A stretch of DNA of 64,000 nt from Geodermatophilus amargosae (GTDB lineage Bacteria; Actinomycetota; Actinomycetes; Mycobacteriales; Geodermatophilaceae): contig NZ_FPBA01000010.1 in assembly GCF_900116515.1 (NCBI RefSeq), positions 112,192 to 176,191 on the forward strand, given 5' to 3'. The notes below the pieces were generated by a model that was not told the origin of the DNA, ran no database searches, and saw only the letters and a program-made list of their open reading frames with translations. Shown in pieces: positions 54,625-62,090 of the stretch. A program made the position numbers and the translations under genes. Within the stretch, counting starts at the first letter, position 1; each line of letters starts with the position of its first letter.

Positions 54625-55572
54625 TCAGGCGGAGCCGTGGTGTGCGACCAGCTCGGCGCCGAGGCTCGCCAGCTCGGCGCGGACGGCCGGAGCGTCGAGC
54701 ACCTCCACCGCGCCGCCGAAACCGGCCAGCTGCTCGGCGACCGACCGCGTCGTGTGCGCGGCGACCCGCAGCCGCACCCGCCCCTCGTCGTCCGGTCCGT
54801 CCTGCGCCGCGCAGTGCCGGCCGAAGCGGTCGCGCAGCACCGGCACCAGCCGCGCCGGTGCGCGCACCGTCGCCGTCACCAGCGACCGGGAGCGCTCCAT
54901 CTCGCCGACCACCTCGTCCCACACCCCGGGCAGGTCGAGGTCGGCCGGCCGCTCGAAGCCCTCCCCGGTCACCTCGGGCGCGCCGATGCGGTCCAGGCGG
55001 AAGGTGCGCCGCCCGGCCGGCGTCCCGGCGACGAGGTACCAGGTGCCGTCCTTGTCCACGAGCCCCCACGGCTCCGCCCGCCGGCGTCCCGCCGCACCGC
55101 CGCGGCCCGCGTAGTCGAACTCCACCACCCGCCGGGCGACGACGGCGTCGAGCAGCAGCGCGAGGTCGGGCCGATCGCGCACCCGCTCACCCCAGCCCGC
55201 CGGGTCCACCACGACCGCAGCTGCCGCGGCTGCCGCGTCCGCGCGGAAGGTCCCCGGCAGCGCCCGCAGCAGCTTGCGCAGCGCGCCCCGGGCGTCCGGC
55301 CCGGCCGAGGACGCGGGCCCCAGCAGCAGGAACAGCGCCCGGGCCTCCGGTGCGGACAGCCCGGTCAGGTCGGTCCGCGCGCCACCGACGAGCTGCCACC
55401 CGCCGCCGCGGCCCGCCTGCGGGTACACGGGCACGCCCGCGCCCGACAGGGCCTCGAGGTCCCGCCGGGCCGTGGCCACTGAGACCCCCAGCTCGCCGGC
55501 GGCCTCGGCGGCGGTGACCCGGCCCCGGGTCTGCAGCAGCAGGAGGAGGGCCACCAGCCGGTCGGCGCGCAT
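54625..55572 (-). CDS. WYL-domain HTH transcriptional regulator (YafY/DeoR-like)
   Basis: The protein has 315 residues. An N-terminal winged helix-turn-helix (MRADRLVALLLLLQTRGRVTAAEAAGELGVSVATARRDLEALSGAGVPVYPQAGRGGGWQLV) is followed by the WYL ligand domain with EPWGLVDKDGTWYLVAG and a C-terminal WCX-like part. It is divergent from a VOC-family gene, with a perfect palindrome 20-43 bases upstream of its own ATG. Regulation of both genes by this protein is the simplest reading. Confidence 0.92.
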   Translation of the reverse strand: MRADRLVALLLLLQTRGRVTAAEAAGELGVSVATARRDLEALSGAGVPVYPQAGRGGGWQLVGGARTDLTGLSAPEARALFLLLGPASSAGPDARGALRKLLRALPGTFRADAAAAAAAVVVDPAGWGERVRDRPDLALLLDAVVARRVVEFDYAGRGGAAGRRRAEPWGLVDKDGTWYLVAGTPAGRRTFRLDRIGAPEVTGEGFERPADLDLPGVWDEVVGEMERSRSLVTATVRAPARLVPVLRDRFGRHCAAQDGPDDEGRVRLRVAAHTTRSVAEQLAGFGGAVEVLDAPAVRAELASLGAELVAHHGSA

Positions 55573-55592
55573 GCCGCCGAGGATGCCGTGGA

Positions 55593-55615
55593 AAGTGCTC
55601 AGGAGGTGAGCACTT
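55593..55615. promoter_or_regulatory. Palindromic operator AAGTGCTC-N7-GAGCACTT
   Basis: The two 8-base arms (55593-55600, 55608-55615) are perfectly complementary around seven bases. The site lies in the 107-bp divergent gap between the WYL regulator and the VOC gene. It is less GC-rich than its surroundings, as expected for an operator/promoter. Confidence 0.8.
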
Positions 55616-55679
55616 CGACCGGCAGAGTCGACCTCGAGCGGACCGCAGCCGGCGGACCGCCCGACGGAGGGACCCTCCC

Positions 55680-56081
55680 GTGCTCCGAGGCCTGGCCACC
55701 GTGACCCTGCTCGCCGACGACGTGCCCGCGGCCGCCCGCTGGTACGCCGGCGTGCTCGACGTCGAGCCGTACTTCACCCGCCCCGTCGAGGGACCGCCCG
55801 CCTACGTCGAGTTCCGCATCGGCGACGACGAGGACGAGCTCGGCATCATCGACGCCCGCTACGCGACCTGGGCCGCGGGACAGTCGGCCGGCGTCGTCGT
55901 CCACTGGCACGTCGACGACCTGCCCGCCGCGGTGCAGCGGCTCGAGACCGCCGGCGCCACCGTCGTCTCGCCGCCCACCGTGCGCGGCGAGGGCTGGACC
56001 ACCGCCGTCATCGCCGACCCCTTCGGCAACCTGTTGGGCCTGATCACCAGCCCGCACTGGGCCTCCGCCCACGGCGGCTGA
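55680..56081 (+). CDS. VOC (glyoxalase/bleomycin-resistance fold) family protein
   Basis: The protein has 133 residues. It shows TVTLLADDVPAAARWYAGVLDVEPYF, PAYVEFRIGD, VVHWHVDDLPAAVQRLETAGA and VIADPFGNLLGLI, the paired beta-alpha-beta modules of the VOC superfamily. It is probably a small-molecule binding or modifying protein; the substrate is unknown. Its divergent WYL regulator gene suggests induction by a ligand. GTG 55680 has AGGGA nearby. Confidence 0.88.
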   Translation: MLRGLATVTLLADDVPAAARWYAGVLDVEPYFTRPVEGPPAYVEFRIGDDEDELGIIDARYATWAAGQSAGVVVHWHVDDLPAAVQRLETAGATVVSPPTVRGEGWTTAVIADPFGNLLGLITSPHWASAHGG

Positions 56082-56087
56082 CCCGGC

Positions 56088-56846
56088 TCAGCTGCGCAGG
56101 TAGGAGCCCCCGTTGACGTCGACGATCGTCCCGGTGCTGAAGCGGGCCTGCGGCGAGGACAGCCACAGCACCGCGGAGGCGACCTCCTCCGGCCGCGCCA
56201 CCCGGCCGAACGGCGACTGGGCCCGGACGGCGTCCCCGCCGGGCCCGTCGAGCACCTCGCGCGCCATCTCGGTCTGCACGAAGCCCGGCGCCACGCAGGT
56301 CACCGAGATCCCCAGCGGCGCCAGCGCGAGCGCCATCGACTGCGCGAAGGCGTTCATGCCGGCCTTCGAGGCGCCGTAGGCCGGGTTGTCCGGCTCGCCC
56401 CGGAACGCGCCGCGGCTCGACACGTTGACCACGGCACCGCCGCCGGCGGCCCGCAGGTGCGGCACGGCGCGGAAGGTCGCGTTGGCCGCGCCGACGAGGT
56501 TCACCGCGAGCGTCTGTGCCCAGACCTCCTGCCACTCCGCGTACGACGACGTCAGCGGCGGGGAGGCCACGAAGACCCCGGCGTTGTTGACCAGCACGTC
56601 CAGCCCGCCGAGCGCGTCCGCGGCGTCGTCGACCATCGCCCCCACCGACGCGGCGTCGGCCATGTCGGCCTGCACGAGCACGTGGCCGGACCCGGGCAGC
56701 CCGTCGAGGACGGCCTCGGCCCGCTCCCGCAAGCTGCCCCAGTGGACGGCCACCCGGTCGCCGCGCTCGGCGAAGGCGCGGGCGATCGCCCGGCCGATGC
56801 CGCGGGACCCACCGGTGACGAGGACGGCGCAGGAGGAGTCGGTCAC
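56088..56846 (-). CDS. Short-chain dehydrogenase/reductase (FabG-like)
   Basis: The protein has 252 residues. The cofactor loop is VTGGSRGIGRAIARAF, the NNAG motif is LVNNAGVF, the catalytic Ser is in VVNVSSRGAF and the Tyr-x-x-x-Lys is YGASKAG. The C-terminus GTIVDVNGGSYLRS is typical of classical SDRs. An Arg/Ser in the second strand (HWGSLRERA) suggests NADPH preference. The substrate is unknown. It is convergent with the VOC gene by six bases. The GTG start lacks a clear Shine-Dalgarno. Confidence 0.92.
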   Translation of the reverse strand: MTDSSCAVLVTGGSRGIGRAIARAFAERGDRVAVHWGSLRERAEAVLDGLPGSGHVLVQADMADAASVGAMVDDAADALGGLDVLVNNAGVFVASPPLTSSYAEWQEVWAQTLAVNLVGAANATFRAVPHLRAAGGGAVVNVSSRGAFRGEPDNPAYGASKAGMNAFAQSMALALAPLGISVTCVAPGFVQTEMAREVLDGPGGDAVRAQSPFGRVARPEEVASAVLWLSSPQARFSTGTIVDVNGGSYLRS

Positions 56847-56885
56847 GGGCGGGGAGTCAACCAGCCGGCGTCCACCGGCCGCGCC

Positions 56886-57485
56886 TCACCAGTGACCACG
56901 GTGCACCACCTCGTCCAGGCCCCGCCGCCCGCGGCGCAGCGACGGGGAGCGCCGGTCGCCGTCGCCCGGGTAGCCGACGGACACGACGCCGACCGGCCGG
57001 TGCGACGACGGGACGCCGAACGCGGTCCGGAACGCGTCCACCCGCTCGGCCGGGATGCCGAACAGGCAGGCGCCCAGCCCCTCGTCGACGGCGGTCAGCA
57101 GCACCATCAGGGCCGCCATCCCGGCGTCGACGTCCCAGTAGGGGACCGGCCAGCGGGCCTCGTCGCGGTCGGTCCAGCCCTTGTCCGGCTCGGCGTAGCG
57201 GTCGAGGTAGGCGTCCTTCGACGAGAGCGGGACGACGAGCAGCGGCGCGCGGCGCATCCGGGTCAGCCACGCGTCGGGCGCACCGCCTGCGGCGGTGACC
57301 GACCAGAACAGGTCCCGCTCGGCGGCCGACTCCAGGACGAGGAACGCCCAGCCCTGGGTGAACCCGGCCGACGGTGCCCGGATCGCGTGCGCGAGCAGGC
57401 GCTCGCGCACCTCCGGCGGCACCGGCCGGTCGGGGTCGTAGTCGCGCACCATGCGGCGCCTGCGGACGACGTCGGCGAACTCCAC
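56886..57485 (-). CDS. Nitroreductase family protein
   Basis: The protein has 199 residues. The FMN-binding start is MEFADVVRRRRMVRDYDPDRPVPPEVRERLLAHAIRAPSAGFTQGW, and MAALMVLLTAVDEGLGACLFGIP is the central helix. GVVSVGYPGDGDRRSPSLRRGRRGLDEVVH closes it. It probably reduces nitro compounds, enones or quinones with NAD(P)H; the substrate is unknown. The GTG at 57485 lies six bases after CAGGCT, a -10-like box that mirrors the one for hisA across the 58-base divergent gap. Confidence 0.9.
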   Translation of the reverse strand: MEFADVVRRRRMVRDYDPDRPVPPEVRERLLAHAIRAPSAGFTQGWAFLVLESAAERDLFWSVTAAGGAPDAWLTRMRRAPLLVVPLSSKDAYLDRYAEPDKGWTDRDEARWPVPYWDVDAGMAALMVLLTAVDEGLGACLFGIPAERVDAFRTAFGVPSSHRPVGVVSVGYPGDGDRRSPSLRRGRRGLDEVVHRGHW

Positions 57486-57491
57486 GGCTGC

Positions 57492-57497
57492 AGCCTG
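57492..57497 (-). promoter_or_regulatory. -10-like box of the nitroreductase gene
   Basis: CAGGCT reads leftward and ends six bases before GTG 57485. Confidence 0.45.
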
Positions 57498-57531
57498 CCC
57501 GGGGTGCCCAGGGCTCCGCCCGGCCGGTCCC

Positions 57532-57537
57532 TAGGCT
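57532..57537 (+). promoter_or_regulatory. -10 box for leaderless hisA
   Basis: TAGGCT ends six bases before GTG 57544; no Shine-Dalgarno lies between. Confidence 0.6.
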
Positions 57538-57543
57538 GGCCGG

Positions 57544-58278
57544 GTGCCGACCCTGCAGCTGCTCCCCGCCGTCGACGTCGCCGACGGCCGGGCCGTCCGT
57601 CTCGTGCAGGGGGAGGCCGGCAGCGAGACCTCCTACGGCGACCCGCTCGACGCCGCCCTCCAGTGGCAGCGCGACGGCGCCGAGTGGGTGCACCTGGTCG
57701 ACCTCGACGCCGCCTTCGGCCGCGGCAGCAACCGCGAGCTGCTGGCCCGCGTGGTCGGCGAGCTCGACGTCGACGTGGAGCTCTCCGGCGGCATCCGCGA
57801 CGACGAGTCGCTCGCCGCCGCGCTGGCCACCGGCTGCCGCCGCGTGAACCTGGGCACCGCCGCGCTGGAGTCACCCGAGTGGTGCGCCCGCGCCATCGCC
57901 GAGCACGGCGACCGCATCGCCGTCGGCCTCGACGTCCGCGGCACCCGGCTGGCCGCGCGCGGCTGGACCCGCGAGGGCGGGGAGCTCTACGAGACCCTCG
58001 TCCGTCTCGACGCCGAGGGCTGCGCCCGCTACGTGCTCACCGACATCACCAAGGACGGCACCCTGCGCGGCCCCAACCTCGACCTGCTCCGCGAGGTCTG
58101 CGCCGCCACCCCGCGCCCGGTGGTCGCCTCCGGCGGCGTCAGCTCCCTCGACGACATCCGTGCCCTGGCCGCCCTGACCGCGGTCGGCGTCGAGGGCGCC
58201 ATCGTCGGCAAGGCCCTCTACGCCGGCGCCTTCACCCTGCCGGAGGCGCTGCAGGTGACCCGCGAGGCGTCGTCGTGA
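57544..58278 (+). CDS. hisA: Phosphoribosyl isomerase (HisA/PriA)
   Basis: The protein has 244 residues. The (beta-alpha)8 barrel shows [83 protein letters not shown] and [16 protein letters not shown]. In actinobacteria this enzyme is often PriA, which also does the TrpF reaction. Whether this copy is dual-function depends on whether a trpF gene exists elsewhere. The GTG is probably leaderless. A GTGA overlap couples it to ridA. Confidence 0.94.
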   Translation: MPTLQLLPAVDVADGRAVRLVQGEAGSETSYGDPLDAALQWQRDGAEWVHLVDLDAAFGRGSNRELLARVVGELDVDVELSGGIRDDESLAAALATGCRRVNLGTAALESPEWCARAIAEHGDRIAVGLDVRGTRLAARGWTREGGELYETLVRLDAEGCARYVLTDITKDGTLRGPNLDLLREVCAATPRPVVASGGVSSLDDIRALAALTAVGVEGAIVGKALYAGAFTLPEALQVTREASS

Positions 58279-58661
58279 CGGTGCGGCGGATCGGCTCCGG
58301 CGGGCCGTGGGAGGACTTCGTCGGCTACAGCCGCGTCGTCGTCGCCGGGGACCAGGCGTGGGTCAGCGGCTGCACCGCCACCGTCGACGGCGCCGTCGTG
58401 CACCCCGGTGACGTGGCCGCGCAGGCCCGCGTGGCCTTCGGCGTGCTGGTCGACGCGCTCGCCTCGGCCGGGTTCAGCCCCGCCGACGTCGTCCGCACCC
58501 GCATGTACGTCACCGACACCTCCCGCTGGGAGGAGGTGGGCCGCGTGCACGGCGAGGTCTTCGGCGCCGTCCGGCCGGCCACCGCGATGATCGGCGTGGC
58601 CTCCCTGCTGCACCCGGACATGCTCGTCGAGGTCGAGGCCGACGCGGTGAGGCCGGCATGA
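58275..58661 (+). CDS. RidA family (YjgF) protein
   Basis: The protein has 128 residues. It has [64 protein letters not shown] and the C-terminal [24 protein letters not shown]. The conserved Arg in VRTRMYVTD is the catalytic residue of enamine/imine deaminases. It overlaps both hisA and hisF, so it is an integral his-operon gene. A role in removing reactive imines, or in the pathway itself, is inference. Confidence 0.9.
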   Translation: MTVRRIGSGGPWEDFVGYSRVVVAGDQAWVSGCTATVDGAVVHPGDVAAQARVAFGVLVDALASAGFSPADVVRTRMYVTDTSRWEEVGRVHGEVFGAVRPATAMIGVASLLHPDMLVEVEADAVRPA

Positions 58662-59452
58662 GCCTCGCCGTCCGCGTGATCCCGTGCCTCGACGTCGACG
58701 CCGGCCGGGTGGTCAAGGGCGTCAACTTCGTCGACCTGCGGGACGCCGGCGACCCCGTCGAGATGGCCCGCGTCTACGACGCCGAGGGCGCCGACGAGCT
58801 GACCTTCCTCGACATCACCGCCAGCTCCGGCGACCGCGAGACCACCTACGACGTCGTCCGGCGCACCGCGGAGAGCGTCTTCATCCCGCTCACCGTCGGC
58901 GGCGGCGTGCGCAGTCCCGACGACGTCGACCGGCTGCTGCGGGCCGGCGCGGACAAGGTCGCGGTCAACACCGCCGCCGTCGCCCGGCCGGAGCTGATCA
59001 GCCAGATCGCCGACCGCTTCGGCAACCAGGTGCTGGTGCTCTCCCTCGACGCCCGCCGGGTACGGAACGGCGCGGTCACCGACTCCGGCTTCGAGATCAC
59101 CACCCACGGCGGGCGCCGCGGCACCGGCCGCGACGCCGTCGAGTGGGTGGTCCAGGCAGCGCAGCTCGGGGTCGGGGAGGTGCTGCTCAACTCCATGGAC
59201 GCCGACGGCACCCGCGCCGGCTTCGACACCGAGCTCATCCGCGCGGTGCGCCGGGAGGTCAGCGTGCCGGTCATCGCCAGCGGCGGCGCCGGCGCGGTCG
59301 AGCACTTCCCGCCCGCGGTCGAGGCCGGCGCCGACGCGGTGCTCGCCGCCAGCGTCTTCCACTTCGGCACGCTGCGGATCGGCGAGGTCAAGGCTGCACT
59401 GGCGCAGGCAGGTGCGCCCGTCAGGGGGGAGCGGCACACGCCGCTGCGATGA
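58658..59452 (+). CDS. hisF: Imidazole glycerol phosphate synthase, cyclase subunit
   Basis: The protein has 264 residues. It starts [33 protein letters not shown] with the catalytic Asp. [70 protein letters not shown] and [14 protein letters not shown] follow. It pairs with HisH. ATG 58658 overlaps the ridA stop as ATGA. hisI, which often follows, is not present in the remaining 4.5 kb. Confidence 0.97.
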   Translation: MSLAVRVIPCLDVDAGRVVKGVNFVDLRDAGDPVEMARVYDAEGADELTFLDITASSGDRETTYDVVRRTAESVFIPLTVGGGVRSPDDVDRLLRAGADKVAVNTAAVARPELISQIADRFGNQVLVLSLDARRVRNGAVTDSGFEITTHGGRRGTGRDAVEWVVQAAQLGVGEVLLNSMDADGTRAGFDTELIRAVRREVSVPVIASGGAGAVEHFPPAVEAGADAVLAASVFHFGTLRIGEVKAALAQAGAPVRGERHTPLR

Positions 59453-59562
59453 CACCGTGATCCTCCGGATCGCACCGCGGCCGGGTGCCGTCCCCCTGCT
59501 GAGCGGGGCGCCTCCGGCACGCCTGCGCGGACCCCTCCGGGGCCCACTCGGCGCGACACCGC

Positions 59563-60198
59563 TCAGCTGGCGGGCGCGCCGCCCCGGACGGCGACCCGGG
59601 CGACGTCGCGCCCGGTCGCCCACAGCAGGACCTCCAGCGGCTCGCCCTCGACGGTGGTGACGTCCGAGCCCGCGCGGATCCGCTTGCCCGGCCCCGGGAC
59701 GTCGCTGCGCTGCAGCACCAGGCCGCCGGGGTACCGCGACGCCGCCGTGCGGGCGAACAGCTGCGCCGCGCTCCACAACCGGTCGGCGTCGGGCAGGGGG
59801 AGGGGGCGCGGTTCCCAGCCCGGCTGGGCGCGCCGCACGTCCTCGTGGTGGATGGCGAACTCCGGGCCGTCGACCAGCTGCGCCACCGGCCACCCGCCCG
59901 GCAGCCATCCCGGCGGGCCCTTCCGCACGCGGGACACCAGCTCCGGGTACGGCGTCGCCGTCCGCAGCCGGTCCTCGACCCGGTCCGAGTACGCGTGCAG
60001 CCGCGCGCCGACCGGTGTGCGCTCCAGCGCGTAGCCGGGCATCGCGTCGGGGCGGCGGTCGCGGGTCACCAGGTGGGCGGCCAGGTGCGCCGTCGTCCAC
60101 CCCTCGCAGCACGTCGGCGCGTCCGGTCCGAGGTCGTCGAGCAGGTCCGCGAGGGCCGCGCGCTCGCGGGCGGCGAGCGGGCGGGAAGCATCGGTCAC
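59563..60198 (-). CDS. TIGR03085 family protein (DinB/maleylpyruvate isomerase-like fold)
   Basis: The protein has 211 residues. It starts RPLAARERAALADLLDDLGPDAPTCCEGWTTAHLAAHLVTRDRRPDAMPGYAL, the TIGR03085 signature, with the His residues (H55, H59 in the AAHL region, and FAIHHEDVRRA) that bind metal in this mycothiol-linked superfamily. Its reaction is unknown. It converges on hisF across ~110 bases. The start is GTG 60198. Confidence 0.88.
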   Translation of the reverse strand: MTDASRPLAARERAALADLLDDLGPDAPTCCEGWTTAHLAAHLVTRDRRPDAMPGYALERTPVGARLHAYSDRVEDRLRTATPYPELVSRVRKGPPGWLPGGWPVAQLVDGPEFAIHHEDVRRAQPGWEPRPLPLPDADRLWSAAQLFARTAASRYPGGLVLQRSDVPGPGKRIRAGSDVTTVEGEPLEVLLWATGRDVARVAVRGGAPAS

Positions 60199-60314
60199 CG
60201 TGCCGGGTTACCGATCGTGACCAGCACCGAAACCGCAGGCTGCCTGTCGGGGGTGCCGGTCAGCCTGGCCAGCGACGTGGGGGGACCCCGCCGTCGTCGA
60301 TCCCGAGGAGACCC

Positions 60315-62090
60315 GTGCCCCGCGCCCGAGACGCCGTCGTCCGGCGGGGCCTGCGCCACGTCCTGCTGTCCATCCGCGAGCAGCCGGGCATGTTCACCCT
60401 CGCCGTGGTCGCCAGCAGCCTCTACGCCGCCATGACCGTGCTGTCGGCCTTCGTCATCGGCGGCATCACCGACCGGGTGATCCTCCCGGCCTTCGCCGAG
60501 GGCGACACGACCGGCGGCGCGCTGACCCCCACCGTCGTGGTGCTCCTGGGCGTCGCGCTCCTGAAGATCCTCGGCATCCTCGGCCGCCGGCTGTTCGCCG
60601 GGATCATGGCCTACCGGCTGCAGGCCGACTACCGCCGCCGGGTCACCTCGCAGTACCTGCGGCTGCCGCTTGCCTGGCACCAGCGCCACCCGACCGGGCA
60701 GCTGCTCTCCAACGCCAACTCCGACGTCGAGGCCGCCTGGTACTTCGTCTCGCCGCTGCCCTTCGCCTGCGGCACGCTCGTGATGATCGCCATCACCGTC
60801 GTCGCGCTGGTCCTCACCGACCCGCTGGTCGCGCTGGTCGGGCTGGTCGTCTTCCCGCTGGTCTTCGTCCTCAACGCCGTCTACTCGCAGGTGATGAGCC
60901 CGCGCATGCAGCGGGCCCAGCAGCTGCGGGCCGAGGTCAGCGAGATCGCCCACGAGAGCTTCGACGCGGGCCTGGTGGTCAAGACGCTCGGCCGCGAGGA
61001 CGTCGAGAGCGCCCGGTTCACCGAGCGCGCGGAGGAACTGCGCGACGGGCTGGTCGCCGTCGGGCGGGTGCGCGGGCTGTTCGACCCGATGATGGAGGCC
61101 CTGCCGAACCTCGGGACCCTCGCCGTGCTGCTGGTCGGGGCCGGCCGGGTCGCCTCCGGGGACACCGACGCTGGCGACCTGGTCAGCATCGCTTACCTGT
61201 TCACCCTGCTCGCGCTGCCCATCCGCGCCATCGGCTGGGTGCTCGCCGACCTCCCGCGCGCGCTGGCCGGCTTCGACCGGGTCACCCCCGTCCTCGACGC
61301 CACCGGCGAGACCCCGCACGGCCCGGAGACCGCGGCCGCCGGCACCGGCGGCGCCCGGCTCGGACTGCGCGCGGTCGACCACGTCTTCGACGGCGCCTCG
61401 CAGCCGGTGCTGTCCGGGGTCACCTTCGACGTCGCGGCCGGCAGCACGGTCGCCGTCGTCGGGCCGACCGGCTCGGGCAAGTCGACGCTGGCCGGGCTGC
61501 TCGTCCGGCTCGTCGACCCCGCCGCCGGTGAGGTCCTGCTCGACGGCGTCGACGTGCGCCGGCTGCGCGAGGGCGAGGTGAGCGGCCAGGCCGCGTTCGT
61601 CCCGCAGGGTACCTTCCTCTTCGACGACACCGTGCGCGGCAACGTCACCCTCGGCGGCGAGTTCACCGACGAGGAGGTCCGCGAGGCGCTGCGGGTCGCC
61701 GCCGCCGACGACTTCGTCGACCGGCTGCCCGAGGGCCTGGACACCCGCGTCGGCGAGCGCGGCGCCACGCTCTCCGGCGGCCAGCGGCAGCGGCTCGCGC
61801 TGGCCCGCGCGGTGATCCGCCGTCCCCGGCTGCTGGTCCTCGACGACGCCACCAGCGCCGTGGACCCCTCCGTCGAGGCGCGCATCCTCGACGCGCTGCG
61901 CTCGGCCGACCGGCCCTCGACCGTGGTCGTCGTCGCCTACCGGCAGGCCACCATCGCCCTGGCCGACGAGGTGGTCTGGCTGGAGAACGGCCGGGTCACC
62001 GCCCGCGGCACCCACGACGAGCTGCTGGCCACCGTGCCCGGCTACGCCGCGCTGGTCCGCGCCTACTCGCAGGCGGAGGTGGCGGCATGA
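60315..62090 (+). CDS. ABC exporter half-transporter with degenerate ATP site
   Basis: The protein has 591 residues: a six-helix membrane domain to about residue 320, then an ATPase domain. Walker A is GPTGSGKST (about 382-390) and the signature L486-S-G-G-Q490 is intact. Walker B is L-D510-D511, so the catalytic Glu is replaced by Asp, and the switch His is Tyr542 (AYRQA). This is the pattern of the degenerate-site subunit in heterodimeric exporters such as BmrC or TM287. The GTG at 60315 has GAGGAG at five-base spacing. Its stop overlaps the partner gene as ATGA. The substrate is unknown. Confidence 0.93.
   Translation: MPRARDAVVRRGLRHVLLSIREQPGMFTLAVVASSLYAAMTVLSAFVIGGITDRVILPAFAEGDTTGGALTPTVVVLLGVALLKILGILGRRLFAGIMAYRLQADYRRRVTSQYLRLPLAWHQRHPTGQLLSNANSDVEAAWYFVSPLPFACGTLVMIAITVVALVLTDPLVALVGLVVFPLVFVLNAVYSQVMSPRMQRAQQLRAEVSEIAHESFDAGLVVKTLGREDVESARFTERAEELRDGLVAVGRVRGLFDPMMEALPNLGTLAVLLVGAGRVASGDTDAGDLVSIAYLFTLLALPIRAIGWVLADLPRALAGFDRVTPVLDATGETPHGPETAAAGTGGARLGLRAVDHVFDGASQPVLSGVTFDVAAGSTVAVVGPTGSGKSTLAGLLVRLVDPAAGEVLLDGVDVRRLREGEVSGQAAFVPQGTFLFDDTVRGNVTLGGEFTDEEVREALRVAAADDFVDRLPEGLDTRVGERGATLSGGQRQRLALARAVIRRPRLLVLDDATSAVDPSVEARILDALRSADRPSTVVVVAYRQATIALADEVVWLENGRVTARGTHDELLATVPGYAALVRAYSQAEVAA

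Noticed and set aside
59453..59562. Terminator between hisF and the TIGR03085 gene
   Set aside because: Only a 4-bp CCCC/GGGG pairing is visible, too weak to call.
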